In this document: positions 23,325 to 33,632 of the stretch, piece by piece
Numbering within the stretch: the stretch's first letter is position 1
Layout: each line of letters opens with the position of its first letter
NCBI GenBank assembly: GCA_027579435.1
Contig: JANBPK010000926.1
Span: 62,001-126,000, forward strand
Length of the DNA stretch: 64,000 bases
Direction of reading: 5' to 3'
DNA from: Candolleomyces eurysporus
Taxonomy: Eukaryota; Basidiomycota; Agaricomycetes; Agaricales; Psathyrellaceae
Notes under the pieces: model-generated
The model's input: the letters and a program-made list of their open reading frames with translations, nothing else
Databases searched by the model: none
What the model was told of the DNA's origin: nothing
Position numbers and translations under genes: made by a program

Positions 23325-24306
23325 GTCTTTTCTGTGGGATACGGCTAGGCACACAAAGGTCCACCCCAAAGCGGCAGTTCGACACTGATATTCAATTGAA
23401 GGTAAGAAATCTGATCCCGCTTCAGCAAGTTTCCCGTCATAACGAGGTAGCGACTCGAACGACAGCACGAACAAGTGGCACCTCTGCCACCTGTCTAGGC
23501 CGCAAATGAGGCGAAAGCTAGTGATGTTAGATATTCCGCTGGGAAAATTCGGTGTAGGACCCATAAACGCGCTTCCCAAAACGGAGGTCGCCTTGTCTCT
23601 TTATGCTTCTGTTCATCAAACGAACATCTCTATATGGTAGGATGTAAGCCAAACATTGCCAATACACGAGGCAAAGAGACATCCCTGCTATTGTACGGTG
23701 AGTGCTGAATCGCTTTGCTTCGCAGCACTGAAGTGACGAGCATTAATTGAGAGCGCACACTTGCGTGCGCAAGTATCCAGAGAATTTTGCTCGTCTAGCG
23801 TTAAGATGTTTCGCTTGGACTAAGAGACGACTAAATACAGGTGTTGCTTTGAGCGAAGCGATAGAACTACATGACATGAGGCATTGCATCCAAACTCAAT
23901 TACAATCCAACGAGGTGATATTTGATGGAAGACGCTTGATGCTAGGCGAAAGTCCTATGCGTGATTACGGATAGCAAACTCCGCCGTTAGCAACCGATGA
24001 AGAAAGTAGCAACCACTCGAGACTGTCAAGTCATCGATAGCCAGCAGAACGAACGCTGCTCTGAGGACCTGGTGTAAACGTTAGCTGCACTGTGGCTCGA
24101 ACGAACATATTTGGGCTTAGGTGGCCAAGGCGTTTCTCAAGAGCGCTCGAGGCTTGTTTCTAATGGTGCCCTTCACCTCTACGCAACGGGTCAGGAGAGG
24201 GGAGAAGGTCATGTCAGCCCAGGTGAGTTTACTATACATGAAAGGACAAGATTCCTCTCGACAAAGACAAGATGCAAAATTTACTAAAACACCAGCTAAA
24301 CTAGCT
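23325..24306. other. Unassigned intergenic stretch
   Basis: Open frames are short and unsupported on both strands. Confidence 0.4.
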
Positions 24307-27300
24307 CTACGTCAAATCAATAAAATCAATGGGCGTAGTCTTCGGCGGTTCTCGCTGCTTCCTCTTCCGAGTGGTCGTACGAGTAACATTTACACCAGAC
24401 GACAGTGAGCTAGAGTTCGAAAGTGCCGCTGTGTCCGCCACCGAAGTCCGCTGTGCACTCGCGGCGACACCCGCATCCACATCCCCGCCCAAAGCACCCA
24501 CCACACCGGTTGACTCGACGGGTGTGAAAGCCTGTTNCCCCCTGAACAGCTTTCAGCACATCCGCATACCGCTCTCCCATAACCTCCTTTAACCAGTCCT
24601 TCTTCTCCCCAACCTCAACCGCCTTCAAGAATGCCATCGCCGCAGCCTGCCTTCCGCTCCACGTGTACCGTGCCATTGCCTCCTTCTTCTTTGCAACAAC
24701 AAGCGTATGAGGCGAGCCAGTCGTAATCGTGCGCTGAGTGAGGAGGTCCGAGGCATCGTAAGATATCCGTATTTCGAGGTGCTGTCGTCGGCCCGCCACG
24801 GCTTTGAGCTTGAACTCATCCATTGCGTTCAAGTCGTTCAACCAAGCTTCAAGCTGAGTACAATCTTCGCAGGTGGGTCCACATTTAATGGTGCGGTTGA
24901 GTTTCGGGATGGCCGATTTTGATCCTAGAACGTGGACGAGATACTTAGAGACGAGGTTCTGGATGAACGTTGCGAGCGGCGGCGACGAAGACAATGATCG
25001 GCTTCTGGAGGGGTTATGCTTCTTCAAAACCTGTCTGAGCTTCGGGATTAACGGAACGTAGACGCTCTTGAACATATCCGCAATGTCCTCTCCGTCCTTT
25101 CTCTCCAGAATCATTGCCAAGAGCTCGGAGCATGGTCCCATCTCCCCGACCGTGAAGCATAGATCGACCATCTCGGCTATCCGATCCGTCCTCGATGAAG
25201 GTGAGTTGGAGGCGTTCGACCTTGAGGTGTTATTGTAAATATGAGTAGTTCGCTTGTTAGAGGTCCGGGCAATAACGTCCCACTGTCGAATCACTGCCTG
25301 AACACACTCGTGGATAACACCTCCAACGGTCAAGGAAACTGTTGGGGAGGAACCGTCATTCTGATTGGAAGGGGCAATTCCGGAGAATTCTTCGCGGTGT
25401 TGATATAAACCTTTGGCAAGAGCAGCCAGGAAGAGGTATGACCCATTTTGATTTGACACGTTTTGAATGATCCTGGCAACCAGAGAAGTGGTGAGAAACG
25501 ACGGAGCAACGGAAGAAATATGAAGAGATGTGGAAGTGACAGTACTCACCTCGTCTGAGCAACCTCTAGCCCCACCTTTTGCAGAGCAGAAATGATGGTC
25601 GGTATGTCGTCGACCGAGTTGGCCGTGTACGAAGATACTGCGTCCCTTAGAAGTCTGTCTGTCCACGCAGGACTAGCACCATCGCCTCCTACGAGATTAG
25701 AGATCAAGTCAATAACCTTGATGCGCTCCTGGAGCGACTCGGAGGACCGTCCGACATATTCTTCAATCCTATGTTTTGCAAAAGATCAGAATTCAAATTA
25801 ACGACAGAGTTCACGCAGAACCGCTCACCCAGCTTGGATCGAGGCTAAACCGAAGGCGTCTAAAGCCTTCTCAATCCCTTCTCCAATTGATTCAACTCTT
25901 TGACTACCGCAATACGGGAAAGCCTCGTTCCAGAGTTGAGGGTCCTTCCAGCTGATTGCATGGTTCATCAGAGGTTGGACACACTCCATCGCGGAGTCTC
26001 TTCCGGCTCTCAACTCTGAAAGTGCACGAGCAGCCACGGTTCGAGCGTCTGGTGTTGGTGGGCTGGAAAATATATCCAGAGTGTTAATAGCCCAAAGAGC
26101 CCCTTTGACGTCCAGTAATACGGAGATTTCGTCTTCCTTGCGAAAGATAACGAGCACGGACCGGTCGTACCCTGTGAAGAGCATGATTAGGGTGAAGAGG
26201 AAGAGAGAAATCGTTGTACGAACAGTAGTCTAACGTGCCGGATTCCTGAGGCAAGACAGGGTCCACGATTAGTCAATTTCGAGAACTGGCAGGAAAATCG
26301 AAACGAGCAACTTACATTCCCCATATACCCTTCATACTCTGTCCTATCGGGCGACTTTCCGTCAAATGCGCCCTCAGGAATAACAGACTCTCGAGAAATA
26401 GTAAACTTTCCCAAATCCAAACTCTTTCCCTCTGTAATCGAGACACAATTCTTGATCTCGTACTCTTCCTCTAATACTTCAACCATATCCGGTCCATCAC
26501 CACCCACACGTTTGTTATCTCCCTCAGATTCATCCTCATCTTCGTCTTCGTCCGAGTCATACCGACCGCGCTTGTAATAGCATTCCCCGTAGTCGTCTGC
26601 GTAACCATGCTGAGCGTATGTCAAGTTCGCTAGGCAGACTGAGAACCCGAGTTCCTGAGCGAGAGGGAGGATGTGTGCGGCTTTGTGCGCGTCGGAGCCT
26701 TTGAGGCACTGCAAACCCTTCTTAAAGTCACTGGGACTATACTCGTGCGATAGCGCGTACGCCATGAGAGGAGGTTCTTGCTCAAGTTCATATTCCCCGT
26801 TCTTCCATCGCACCAACACCTCCCGCAATACAGCCAAGGCGGTGTGCATGTTCGAGAAAGAAGGTCGAGGAATGCTGGGAGATGTGTTAATCAGGTTGTA
26901 AGAGAGGGCGAGTCGGTATCCAGATGTGATAGGTTTGACTTCGTGGACGACGTCGGTGTACCATGCTAGAATGGAGGTGTTGAATTCGGAACCCTTTGCT
27001 ACGTCGATGACTGCGTTCTGTCCTGAGTGGGAGACGTGGACTTCGCCACCCTCAAAGGCTGAAGGAAGGACGAAGACAACCGTTGCGAACATCCCATCCG
27101 CTTTGTAAGTACTATCATCCAAATGGTTAGCATACAACTACTCGACAGATTTCGAGGGTCAATCTTACTCTTGATGAGGCAGAAAGCTGTTCGAGGGGGC
27201 ATGAGTGGCATGTCAATTAAGGCTTAGTGAGAGGGTGCCTACTGGGAGCCAGCCTGATAGAGTAAGATCTTGTACAGCTCACACCGGGGCCTTGTGTTCC

Positions 27301-27797
27301 ACGGTGCAACCCCCAGAGCAGTCCAAATCGTGATCGACGCGAGTTCGTCGACATACTCATGCCACTTGGGATTCTTCAAAGTAGCACACGTAGGGTCAAT
27401 CTCCCAGGTATCTCGTACCGTCGTATCGATGAGAGTTTGGTCGCCTTTACCAAAAGGTGCTTGTGCTGCTCGCGAGATGAGGAGTTGGGCGTCGCGCTCA
27501 GGAAGCGGTAGCCCTATCAGACCAATGCCCTCGATTACCAAGGATGGATTGGGCGCGTTTGAGGTGGTTAAAGAGTGGTAGAAACTCCCTTTAAAGTCAA
27601 AATCCGCGGCCAGTGCGCCATTCAAGTCAGCCTAAAACACGATCAGCATATTCGGAGACGTGGCATCCACAAGCAATGAAACACACGCAAAGGTCTCCAG
27701 TACAAGTCTGTCTCGAGCCAGTTTTTGTCCCAATAACAGTCTGATTCACGTTTTCTTGGCTGTTTTGTGTCCCCCCTGTCGCAGGAGCAGCATTCAT
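24307..27797 (-). CDS. 2OG-Fe(II) oxygenase (prolyl-4-hydroxylase-like fold) with long C-terminal region, copy 1
   Basis: Eight exons (27687-27797, 27243-27631, 27169-27186, 26316-27111, 26224-26245, 25829-26171, 25550-25768, 24307-25472) encode about 1020 residues. The ATG has an ACC context. Exon 3 is only 18 nt and carries the first metal ligands. The facial triad reads H171-x-D173 (FLPHQDT) and H229 (DVVHEVKP), followed by R239 (SGYRLALSYNL), the usual 2-oxoglutarate-binding Arg. The family hydroxylates protein or other substrates using O2 and 2-oxoglutarate; the substrate here is unknown. An acidic insert (DEDEDEDESEGD) follows near residue 370. The helical C-terminal half has two CxxC-like Cys pairs (KCGPTCEDC) and ends in basic TRKRKQREPP then DFIDLT. 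The N at 24537 must be ignored to keep frame. The inverted paralogue at 37623 confirms all exon borders. Confidence 0.88.
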
Positions 27798-28112
27798 GGT
27801 GGGTGTTGAGAAAGGAAAACGCGATGACGCCCGTTACCAAATGAAACGTAATGATCTCCAGATTTTGCTCCGCTCTCACCTCTCGCTCCGATATTCCACT
27901 CGATACTAGTACTGATAGATGCTGAGAACGCATTTCTGGTCGTCCGACAGGGACCTCAGCTTAAAAGTGTCCGAGCGTCAGTATAGAGTTGTCCGAGCTC
28001 CTAGATAGGGAGCACGTAAAAGGAATACTCGAAAAACATCCCCATCAAAGACATTCTCGGTGACAGCTAATATACATCGAGATTCCTAGTCGTAATCACA
28101 GCGCTGCACGAG
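27798..28112. other. Intergenic region, presumed promoter of the oxygenase
   Basis: 315 bp between two minus-strand genes. No clear TATA seen. Confidence 0.45.
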
Positions 28113-28694
28113 TCAAGTAGAACTAGCCTCCGGAACAAAGATACAATGTCGGCAATTCGCGCCCCACGAAGTAGGTACGGCATGGAACCCTGGTTCACAA
28201 GTCGTCTCCGTAGTGCAAGGTCTTTGTGCTTCCTGGGGGATTGGACCGCATCGACACAAAAGCGGACAATCGGTGCCCGGCTCGGGTTCATAGACGTAGC
28301 AAGATCCGGTAGGACAGATGAAAGGAGGGCAATAGATGTAGGATGTACAGGTTCCAGTGGTGGTCGTAGGAGATGTGGTTGTCCGCGTTGGTGCGGTTGT
28401 CGTGAGTTCAAAGTTGTGGTCTAGAGAAAAAGATCAGGGTGAGTTTGATTCTGAAGAGAGAAAATAACTTACATTGCGATGCTTGGCCTCCTACAGGGGC
28501 TGGCGTAGCGACAGCGCTAGTGGCAGCTCCACCTAGGGGCAGGTAAGCAGTCTAGTCTCCGAAAATTGCCAGAGAATCCGGAGGGAAAGAAGGATATGTC
28601 TTTCGGATCGTCCTCACCTACTTTCCATCCCACTAACCACCTGCAGCACATCCGCAAACACGAGTAATGAGAGACTCCTGGATAGATTGCGCAT
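28113..28694 (-). CDS. Small secreted cysteine-rich protein (146 aa)
   Basis: Exons 28622-28694, 28473-28532 and 28113-28420 (introns of 89 and 52 bp) encode 146 residues. The start MRNLSRSLSLLVFADVLQVV is a plausible signal peptide, cleaved near VSG. A Thr/Pro-rich linker (TTTAPTRTTTSPTTTTG) follows. The C-terminal domain has eleven Cys, with CPPFICPTGSC, a CRC and a terminal NCRHC pattern. The spacing suggests a compact disulfide-bonded domain, but I do not recognise a named family. The odd number of Cys leaves one unpaired or allows dimerisation. A TATATATC box lies at 28765-28775, about 75 bp before the ATG. An effector-like or cell-wall role is only a guess. Confidence 0.72.
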
Positions 28695-28764
28695 TTGAAT
28701 GAGACGCTCGGAGGAAGTGCAATCGATGAAGAGGCCAACAGGTACCCTGAGACGCATTGCTCAC

Positions 28765-28775
28765 GATATATATTC
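28765..28775 (-). promoter_or_regulatory. TATA box of the cysteine-rich protein gene
   Basis: GAATATATATC on the minus strand, about 75 bp before the ATG at 28694. Confidence 0.5.
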
Positions 28776-29033
28776 GAACGAGAGGATTATCCGAGGAAAT
28801 CAGTCAGGTGGCAGCCTAGGGTCTCGGCCTGAAAAGTGTGTGTGAAGCACTGATATCATCCCCTGGTCTGGCATTCGCAAAAATTCAGTCCTCGGAGGCT
28901 GTCTGTCTGCACAGGTGGAGTATTGAAGCCTCATTGTCGCTACATAGTACGTTGTCTAGAAAAGGCCGTAATGTGGACGTAGCTTGGTCTGTAGAAAGAC
29001 ACCGTGCGGTAACTGGTGCGTACAGATCTTCTC

Positions 29034-29088
29034 ATCGTCCTGGGGGATATGGTCTAAAATCGTCCTGGAGGATATGGTCTAAAATCGG
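29034..29088. repeat. Short tandem duplication, about 26 bp
   Basis: TCGTCCTGGGGGATATGG, then TCTAAAA, is followed at once by TCGTCCTGGAGGATATGG, then TCTAAAA. Confidence 0.8.
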
Positions 29089-29495
29089 CCGGATGTGTGA
29101 ATTCCAGCCCACAAGCAGTGTTACAGTATGATCCTCAAATGAGGCAGAGGTTTTCGAGTCCAGGTCCCCTCAAAGGTTGTTCAAAGCTTGAGCAAGATCT
29201 TCAAATTTCTGCCCGTAAGAACTTGTCGATCGTGGAGCGTCTCCAAGTAGGCTTTGAGTTTGAGTTACTTGAGTAATTCCATTGAGTTTTCCTGCAGTAA
29301 TTCCTTGATTTTGCAGGCGACCCAAGTCTCCGTCCGTTGAGGATCAAACATGTACGATAGCCTGTCAATGTTGGGCAAGGGGGCTGGACCCCTTGGGTAG
29401 ATGCTCGAGCGAACTGACGGCTTTGAGTTCCATTTAGTGGGAGGGCGAGCAAGGGAAGCTAGGAACGCTAAAGAAATGGATGAAACAGGTCGTGA

Positions 29496-29933
29496 GGTCA
29501 ACGGTTAGTAGCTTTTTGGCCGCTCTGACAAACGAGGTCGTATATCTCGCTCGACCAGGATGAAGATAACCAGGTCTTGATCTGCGAAAACTCACCTCCA
29601 TGAGTTCTTTGTAGGCCTCTGGACAATCCCTAAATGTATACAGTTGCAACCCCAGTGACCAAAGGGAGTATGCCCCAAATGAGACTAGTAACCACAAAGC
29701 AACTAATTGCGGGACGGTGAGATGGTTCCGAATTGGTTTCGACGTCGACGATTGGATAGAGAGCGAATGTATGGACGAATGAGCGGCTTCAGTATACGGC
29801 TATATTTCATGTCATATGACATATACCACTGGCAGAATGGTTGCAGCAGTAGCTTTGCTGACAACGGGCAGAGCAATAATCTGAAAGAAGGCCAGTATGT
29901 AGATGACGGTGAGGATCGATGCGCCCTCGCCAT
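29496..29933 (-). pseudogene. DPM3: Relic of dolichol-phosphate mannosyltransferase subunit 3
   Basis: Exon 2 (29596-29702) reads LWLLVSFGAYSLWSLGLQLY then TFRDCPEAYKELME. This is the diagnostic DPM3 stretch with the conserved second membrane segment and the F-x-D-C motif. Upstream, from the ATG at 29933, a hydrophobic segment (LTVIYILAFFQIIALPVV) fits the first membrane helix, but it is out of frame with the MARA start by 2 nt and with exon 2 by 1 nt. Downstream only traces of the coiled tail remain (AKKLLTVD near 29500-29525). DPM3 normally anchors the DPM1 catalytic subunit in the ER for N-glycan, O-mannose and GPI synthesis. Because the gene is essential, an intact copy should exist elsewhere. 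Sequencing indels could exaggerate the damage. Confidence 0.65.
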
Positions 29934-30590
29934 GTTGCGCTGAGTGAGAGCTTTCCCTTCAGATGAGGTGGCTAGAGTTGGACTAAAGTTTTTGAAACTG
30001 AACGGCCAGCGTTGATACTGGTTTTGTGAACAAGCTTGATAGTAGCGCGNAAAAAATCAAACACCGTCGTTACATCAATATTGCTACGAACGATGGTGAA
30101 CAACCAAGTAGAGCGAGTTCATGACGATACTGCAACACTAGACTGCGAACTAGACTGCGAACCACGCGCCAGTCGATCAGGTGTCCTCACTTTTCCGACG
30201 GTTGTTCTCACGAGGAACCCGGCACAACTGCGGCCTGAGGCTCTCTGGACTCAGGTTCATTCCCTACCCGTAGAGCTATATGTGGACCGGACCATGTCTC
30301 AAATATCTTGATTCCGATTACCTACGCTTCCTTCGACCGCACTCTGTCCTTATTTTGATGTGCGACCGAATGAATGTACCCAGATATACAAGGCATCCAT
30401 CGCAGATTAAGTTACTGATCCAGATCACCTCTCGCTTAGATCCAACACAGATAAATATCGAGCGCCCAGTGTCAAGCGCCGAGGCTGAGATACCGCCAAC
30501 TCGCTTTCTCACTGAAAATTCAATTCTCCGCTCCAAACGTAAGGCACATCAGCTGCAACTCTGACAAAATAGTCCCCCGAGATCGCCGAC
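29934..30590. other. Spacer downstream of dsRBM-like gene 5
   Basis: A stretch around 30075-30160 resembles 12090-12155 (ATTGCTACGAACGATGG-type phrase). Near 30148 ACTAGACTGCGA is duplicated in tandem. A single N lies at 30050. No gene supported. Confidence 0.4.
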
Positions 30591-30972
30591 TCAACCTCTT
30601 CCAGCATTAGTTGTAAACTGGGCGCAGAGCCGCTGGTATGCGTAACTTGCAGCGAGGTCCTTTGCTCGCTGCCTCCTCGGCGCTGATGCCTGGCGAAACC
30701 TGAGTACAACATTGTTGCCACTGATAACTGTAAAAGGTCGACGTAAGAGCACTGGGAAGGACATTGCTTACACTTACTTACGTCGAGCTTCGGCGTACCA
30801 AGGATTGAGTGGATCATTTGTCTCCCAAACGTAGACAACGGGGGAGACGATGCCTCCAAAAAACTCTTGTGTAGCATTGTTGAACTTCGCACATGAACCT
30901 TGAATTTGAAGTTGCGCAGTGAGCGTTGAGGAGAGGGTAGAGGATGAAGACTAGATACTCACCATCGGACAT
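30591..30972 (-). CDS. Small dsRNA-binding-motif-like protein, copy 5 (inverted)
   Basis: Exons 30963-30972, 30782-30898 and 30591-30727 encode 87 residues (introns 64 and 54 bp). The core NDPLNPWYAEAR and the helix RRQRAKDLAASYAYQRL are kept. A shift in the helix-1 region gives TQEFFGG instead of TQRVYGG, and the tail (FTTNAGRG) differs from all other copies. The upstream cassette (TATA, CCAAT motif, minisatellite, distal block) is the one found before copies 1 and 2, inverted. This copy therefore arose from that subgroup by an inverted or ectopic duplication. Confidence 0.8.
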
Positions 30973-31020
30973 GACGCCGTTCGACCGTACTCCGCAGGAA
31001 GATTTCAGCCTTCCTCCTGG

Positions 31021-31028
31021 CTTTTATA
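31021..31028 (-). promoter_or_regulatory. TATA box of dsRBM-like gene 5
   Basis: TATAAAAG on the minus strand, 49 bp before the ATG at 30972, with the conserved CCAGGAGGAAGGCTGAAATC leader after it. Confidence 0.65.
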
Positions 31029-31150
31029 CCAGAGGCCGCATGCCGGTAGCCTTTTTGGAGAACCGAACGCGGTAAAGTGATAAAACTAGATCACCTCGTA
31101 ATCCTTCTCCCTTCCTCCCCTGATATTGTTTCACAGACAGGGACGTCGGA

Positions 31151-31165
31151 TCTTATTGGCGCCAG
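31151..31165 (-). promoter_or_regulatory. CCAAT-containing motif before gene 5
   Basis: CTGGCGCCAATAAG on the minus strand; equivalent of the motifs near 5150 and 8021. Confidence 0.4.
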
Positions 31166-31381
31166 ACTCAGGTTCTTAATTGATTCACATCTGTCCTTCA
31201 TCCGGGGGTGGTGGGTACCGTTTTGGCCCTTCCTTAGGGGGCCGCTAGTCTCCCGTAGCCAGACTGACAATTCCTGCGTGTCGTTACGATTAGTAAGAAC
31301 ACATTCATCAGTAGGGGGCCGCCGAATGTTGTCTTTTGCTCATAGATAGCGGGCCGATTCTCCAACCCCTTTCGGCTGAAT

Positions 31382-31645
31382 CATTCCTAATAAGAACTGT
31401 ATTGACAACTCTTTACGACGCCACCGAATCCTGTCTGCCTGGATCATCTTTGATGAGGAAGGGATAATCATAACCCGGCCAATCCTGTTTACCTGGGTTT
31501 CTTTGATGAAGAAGAAATAATCGCAACTCTATTCAGTCCTGTTTGTCTAGGTCCTTTGATGAGGAAGGGATAAACGTGCCCCCATTCAATCTTGTCTGCC
31601 TGCATCATTTTTGATGAGGAATGGGAACCGTACGATCCACTTAAT
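31382..31645. repeat. Minisatellite of about 72-bp units upstream of dsRBM-like gene 5
   Basis: Three to four units of AATCCTGTCTGCCTGGATCA followed by TTTGATGAGGAAGGGATAA. These are the reverse complement of the units at 4330-4680 and 7590-7900. Confidence 0.65.
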
Positions 31646-31749
31646 CCGACTCATTTCGGGCGACGAAGAAGATAGCAGTCTCGACGGTTCCTCACGGGGC
31701 CATGAGATCTTTTCTGCCCTTTACGTGGGCGTCCTATCAGACCTTTGTG

Positions 31750-31875
31750 CCAATGTGCCATACTCTAGATCCCATGGTGCCGATTTAGGCTTAGCCTTGC
31801 GAACCATGCTCTATGGGTCAGAAACCATTCATTGCATAACATTCATATTCATTTATGTATTTCGACCTTTGGTTA
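31750..31875. repeat. Conserved distal upstream block of dsRBM-like gene 5
   Basis: Reverse complement resembles 4180-4290, including the AATGAATATGAATGT and ATAGAGCATGGTTCGCAAGG phrases. Confidence 0.5.
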
Positions 31876-32794
31876 ATGCTAGCAGGTGGTCAGTGCTTCG
31901 ATCGCCACTCCATCTGTCCAACAATTTCCCCCTTCAACCTTGTCTAGATGGCGAATAGCTTTGATCTTTCGATATACGAATCGAGTTTGTTAAATTGCCA
32001 CTCAAGGTGGATGAAACGACTCATTTAAAAGCGTCACCATTGAATACCTCGTGGACTTTGACTTACTATACTCCAAAGCAGAAGAGGGTGGTTCCGCATT
32101 CTAGCTTCTGTTGTATTGATGCTACAAGATGGAGTTCAGTTTGTGTCGCGAAAGGTGGAAGTCAGCATATTTGCGCCTCGAATGACTGTTGTGCTCGTAT
32201 GGAAGATACCCCTGAATTGATGACGTCACCACTCACCAAGCTGAAAAGCGGTCGCTATTGACTTCATAGACCCACTTTACAGAAATCACTGTAGTTGATT
32301 CGGTGGGCTGCATTCCATGAACAGTATGCTGATGGTGTAGCTGTATGACCTTGCTCACTCTTACCCGGGGCTCAGTTTTGCATACACGGGACGTCACTAA
32401 AAGCCATTATTTGCTCTTTCTTGGGGCATTTGCGACGGTTTCCCATAGAGATTGCTTGAGAAGGTCTTATGAAGTCCATGTACATAGATTAGTTATTCTC
32501 GGATTTTGATGCATTTTGGCTAGATGACGCTCGAATTGTCTTCACAGCCACAAAGGTGTAAAGCATGACCCCCATCGATCATAGCGATGCTGTTAACCGC
32601 GAACCGTGCAAACTCGAGGTTCAGCCCCTACCCTCAGCGTCCTACTCCTGGGACGGCCGATGACAACGAAATCCAAGGACATCAAAGCGGAACCATAACA
32701 ACCTCATCGTAGACAACTATTCCCCTGTCCCTCCAAAGGTGTACTTTCAACAAGGAAACCAGGCACCAATCTGCGACGCAATCAACAAGGCCCT
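31876..32794. other. Unassigned intergenic stretch
   Basis: No gene recognised. Confidence 0.4.
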
Positions 32795-33632
32795 GGAAAG
32801 CCAATCATGTGGGTCTATAGCTATGCACCTGCGGGTCAGGGCATGGCAAGACCGCTATCGCTACCATCCCCAAGATGCTCGCAGAAACTGTGGACCTTGA
32901 TTTCAGTCCTCTCGGGCCCCAGACTTCTACGTGATTGGAGATCACATGAACGATGCGGAGAAGTATGTATGGGCTGAGCTTTCTCGCATCGCGGGGAATA
33001 TCGGGGGCCAGGAATGGCCTGAAGGGGACATCGTTCAGCGCTTTGTTAGGAAAACCAATGGCCGCTTGCTCTACGCTTCTACCATTATCCGGCATAGCGA
33101 CGACCCATACGACGAACCGCAGAAACGCCCCAACGACATCCTCGACGCTTCAATCGACTCAAACTCTGACCTTGCGCACTCCACCCCTTTTTCCTCCCTT
33201 GTACAAGCTTTACAGGCGGGTTTTGCGATCTTGCTCAGAGAGTGATCGCTCGTTCATGGTCGAGGTACTTGAAGATTATTTCCGTGAAGATTTTGATCTC
33301 TGCGATGCTCTCGCTATCCTTGACTCCCTGTCAGGCCGAGCGGCGGGCTGTGGGGCGAGAGCCATTTGAGGCCTCCATGCGGTGCTCCACCTCATATCAA
33401 AACTCAATAGGTCTACCCATTTTCTACGGAATCTGGACCCTTTCATCCACTCATCCTTCGTCGAATTCTTGATGAACCCTATGCTTTCATTGGAATCTGC
33501 CGTCGACCAGAAGAAGGGAAGTCGGCGACTGTTATGGAAATGTCTCGAATGCATAACCGCCGTTACCAGTCAACGGAAGGGAGAAGAATCCCACCTCCGG
33601 TTTGCCGTTCAGACCTTTCGATCCCTCTAGGT
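32795..33632 (+). pseudogene. Relic of a NACHT-type NTPase (NLR-like)
   Basis: A P-loop segment lies at 32797-32870: GKPIMWVYSYAPAGQG, then after a 2-nt shift GKTAIATIPKMLAE. It is followed after a large internal deletion by VWAELSRIAG (about 32970), then FVRKTNGRLLYASTIIRHSD and DDPYDEPQKRPNDILDA (33035-33150), which is the usual NACHT winged-helix approach. Further frames give RSFMVEVLEDYF (about 33250) and PFIHSSFVEFL then LLWKCLECI (33440-33550), also typical of these proteins. Frameshifts separate the pieces and both termini are missing. Basidiomycete NACHT proteins are linked to non-self recognition and cell death; this copy is dead. Confidence 0.7.

Noticed and set aside
24410..24540. 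Gly/Cys-rich C-terminus (CGGCFGRGCGCGC type) of oxygenase copy 1
   Set aside because: Arises only if the N at 24537 is counted as a base; the other frame ends like the paralogue with a basic tail.
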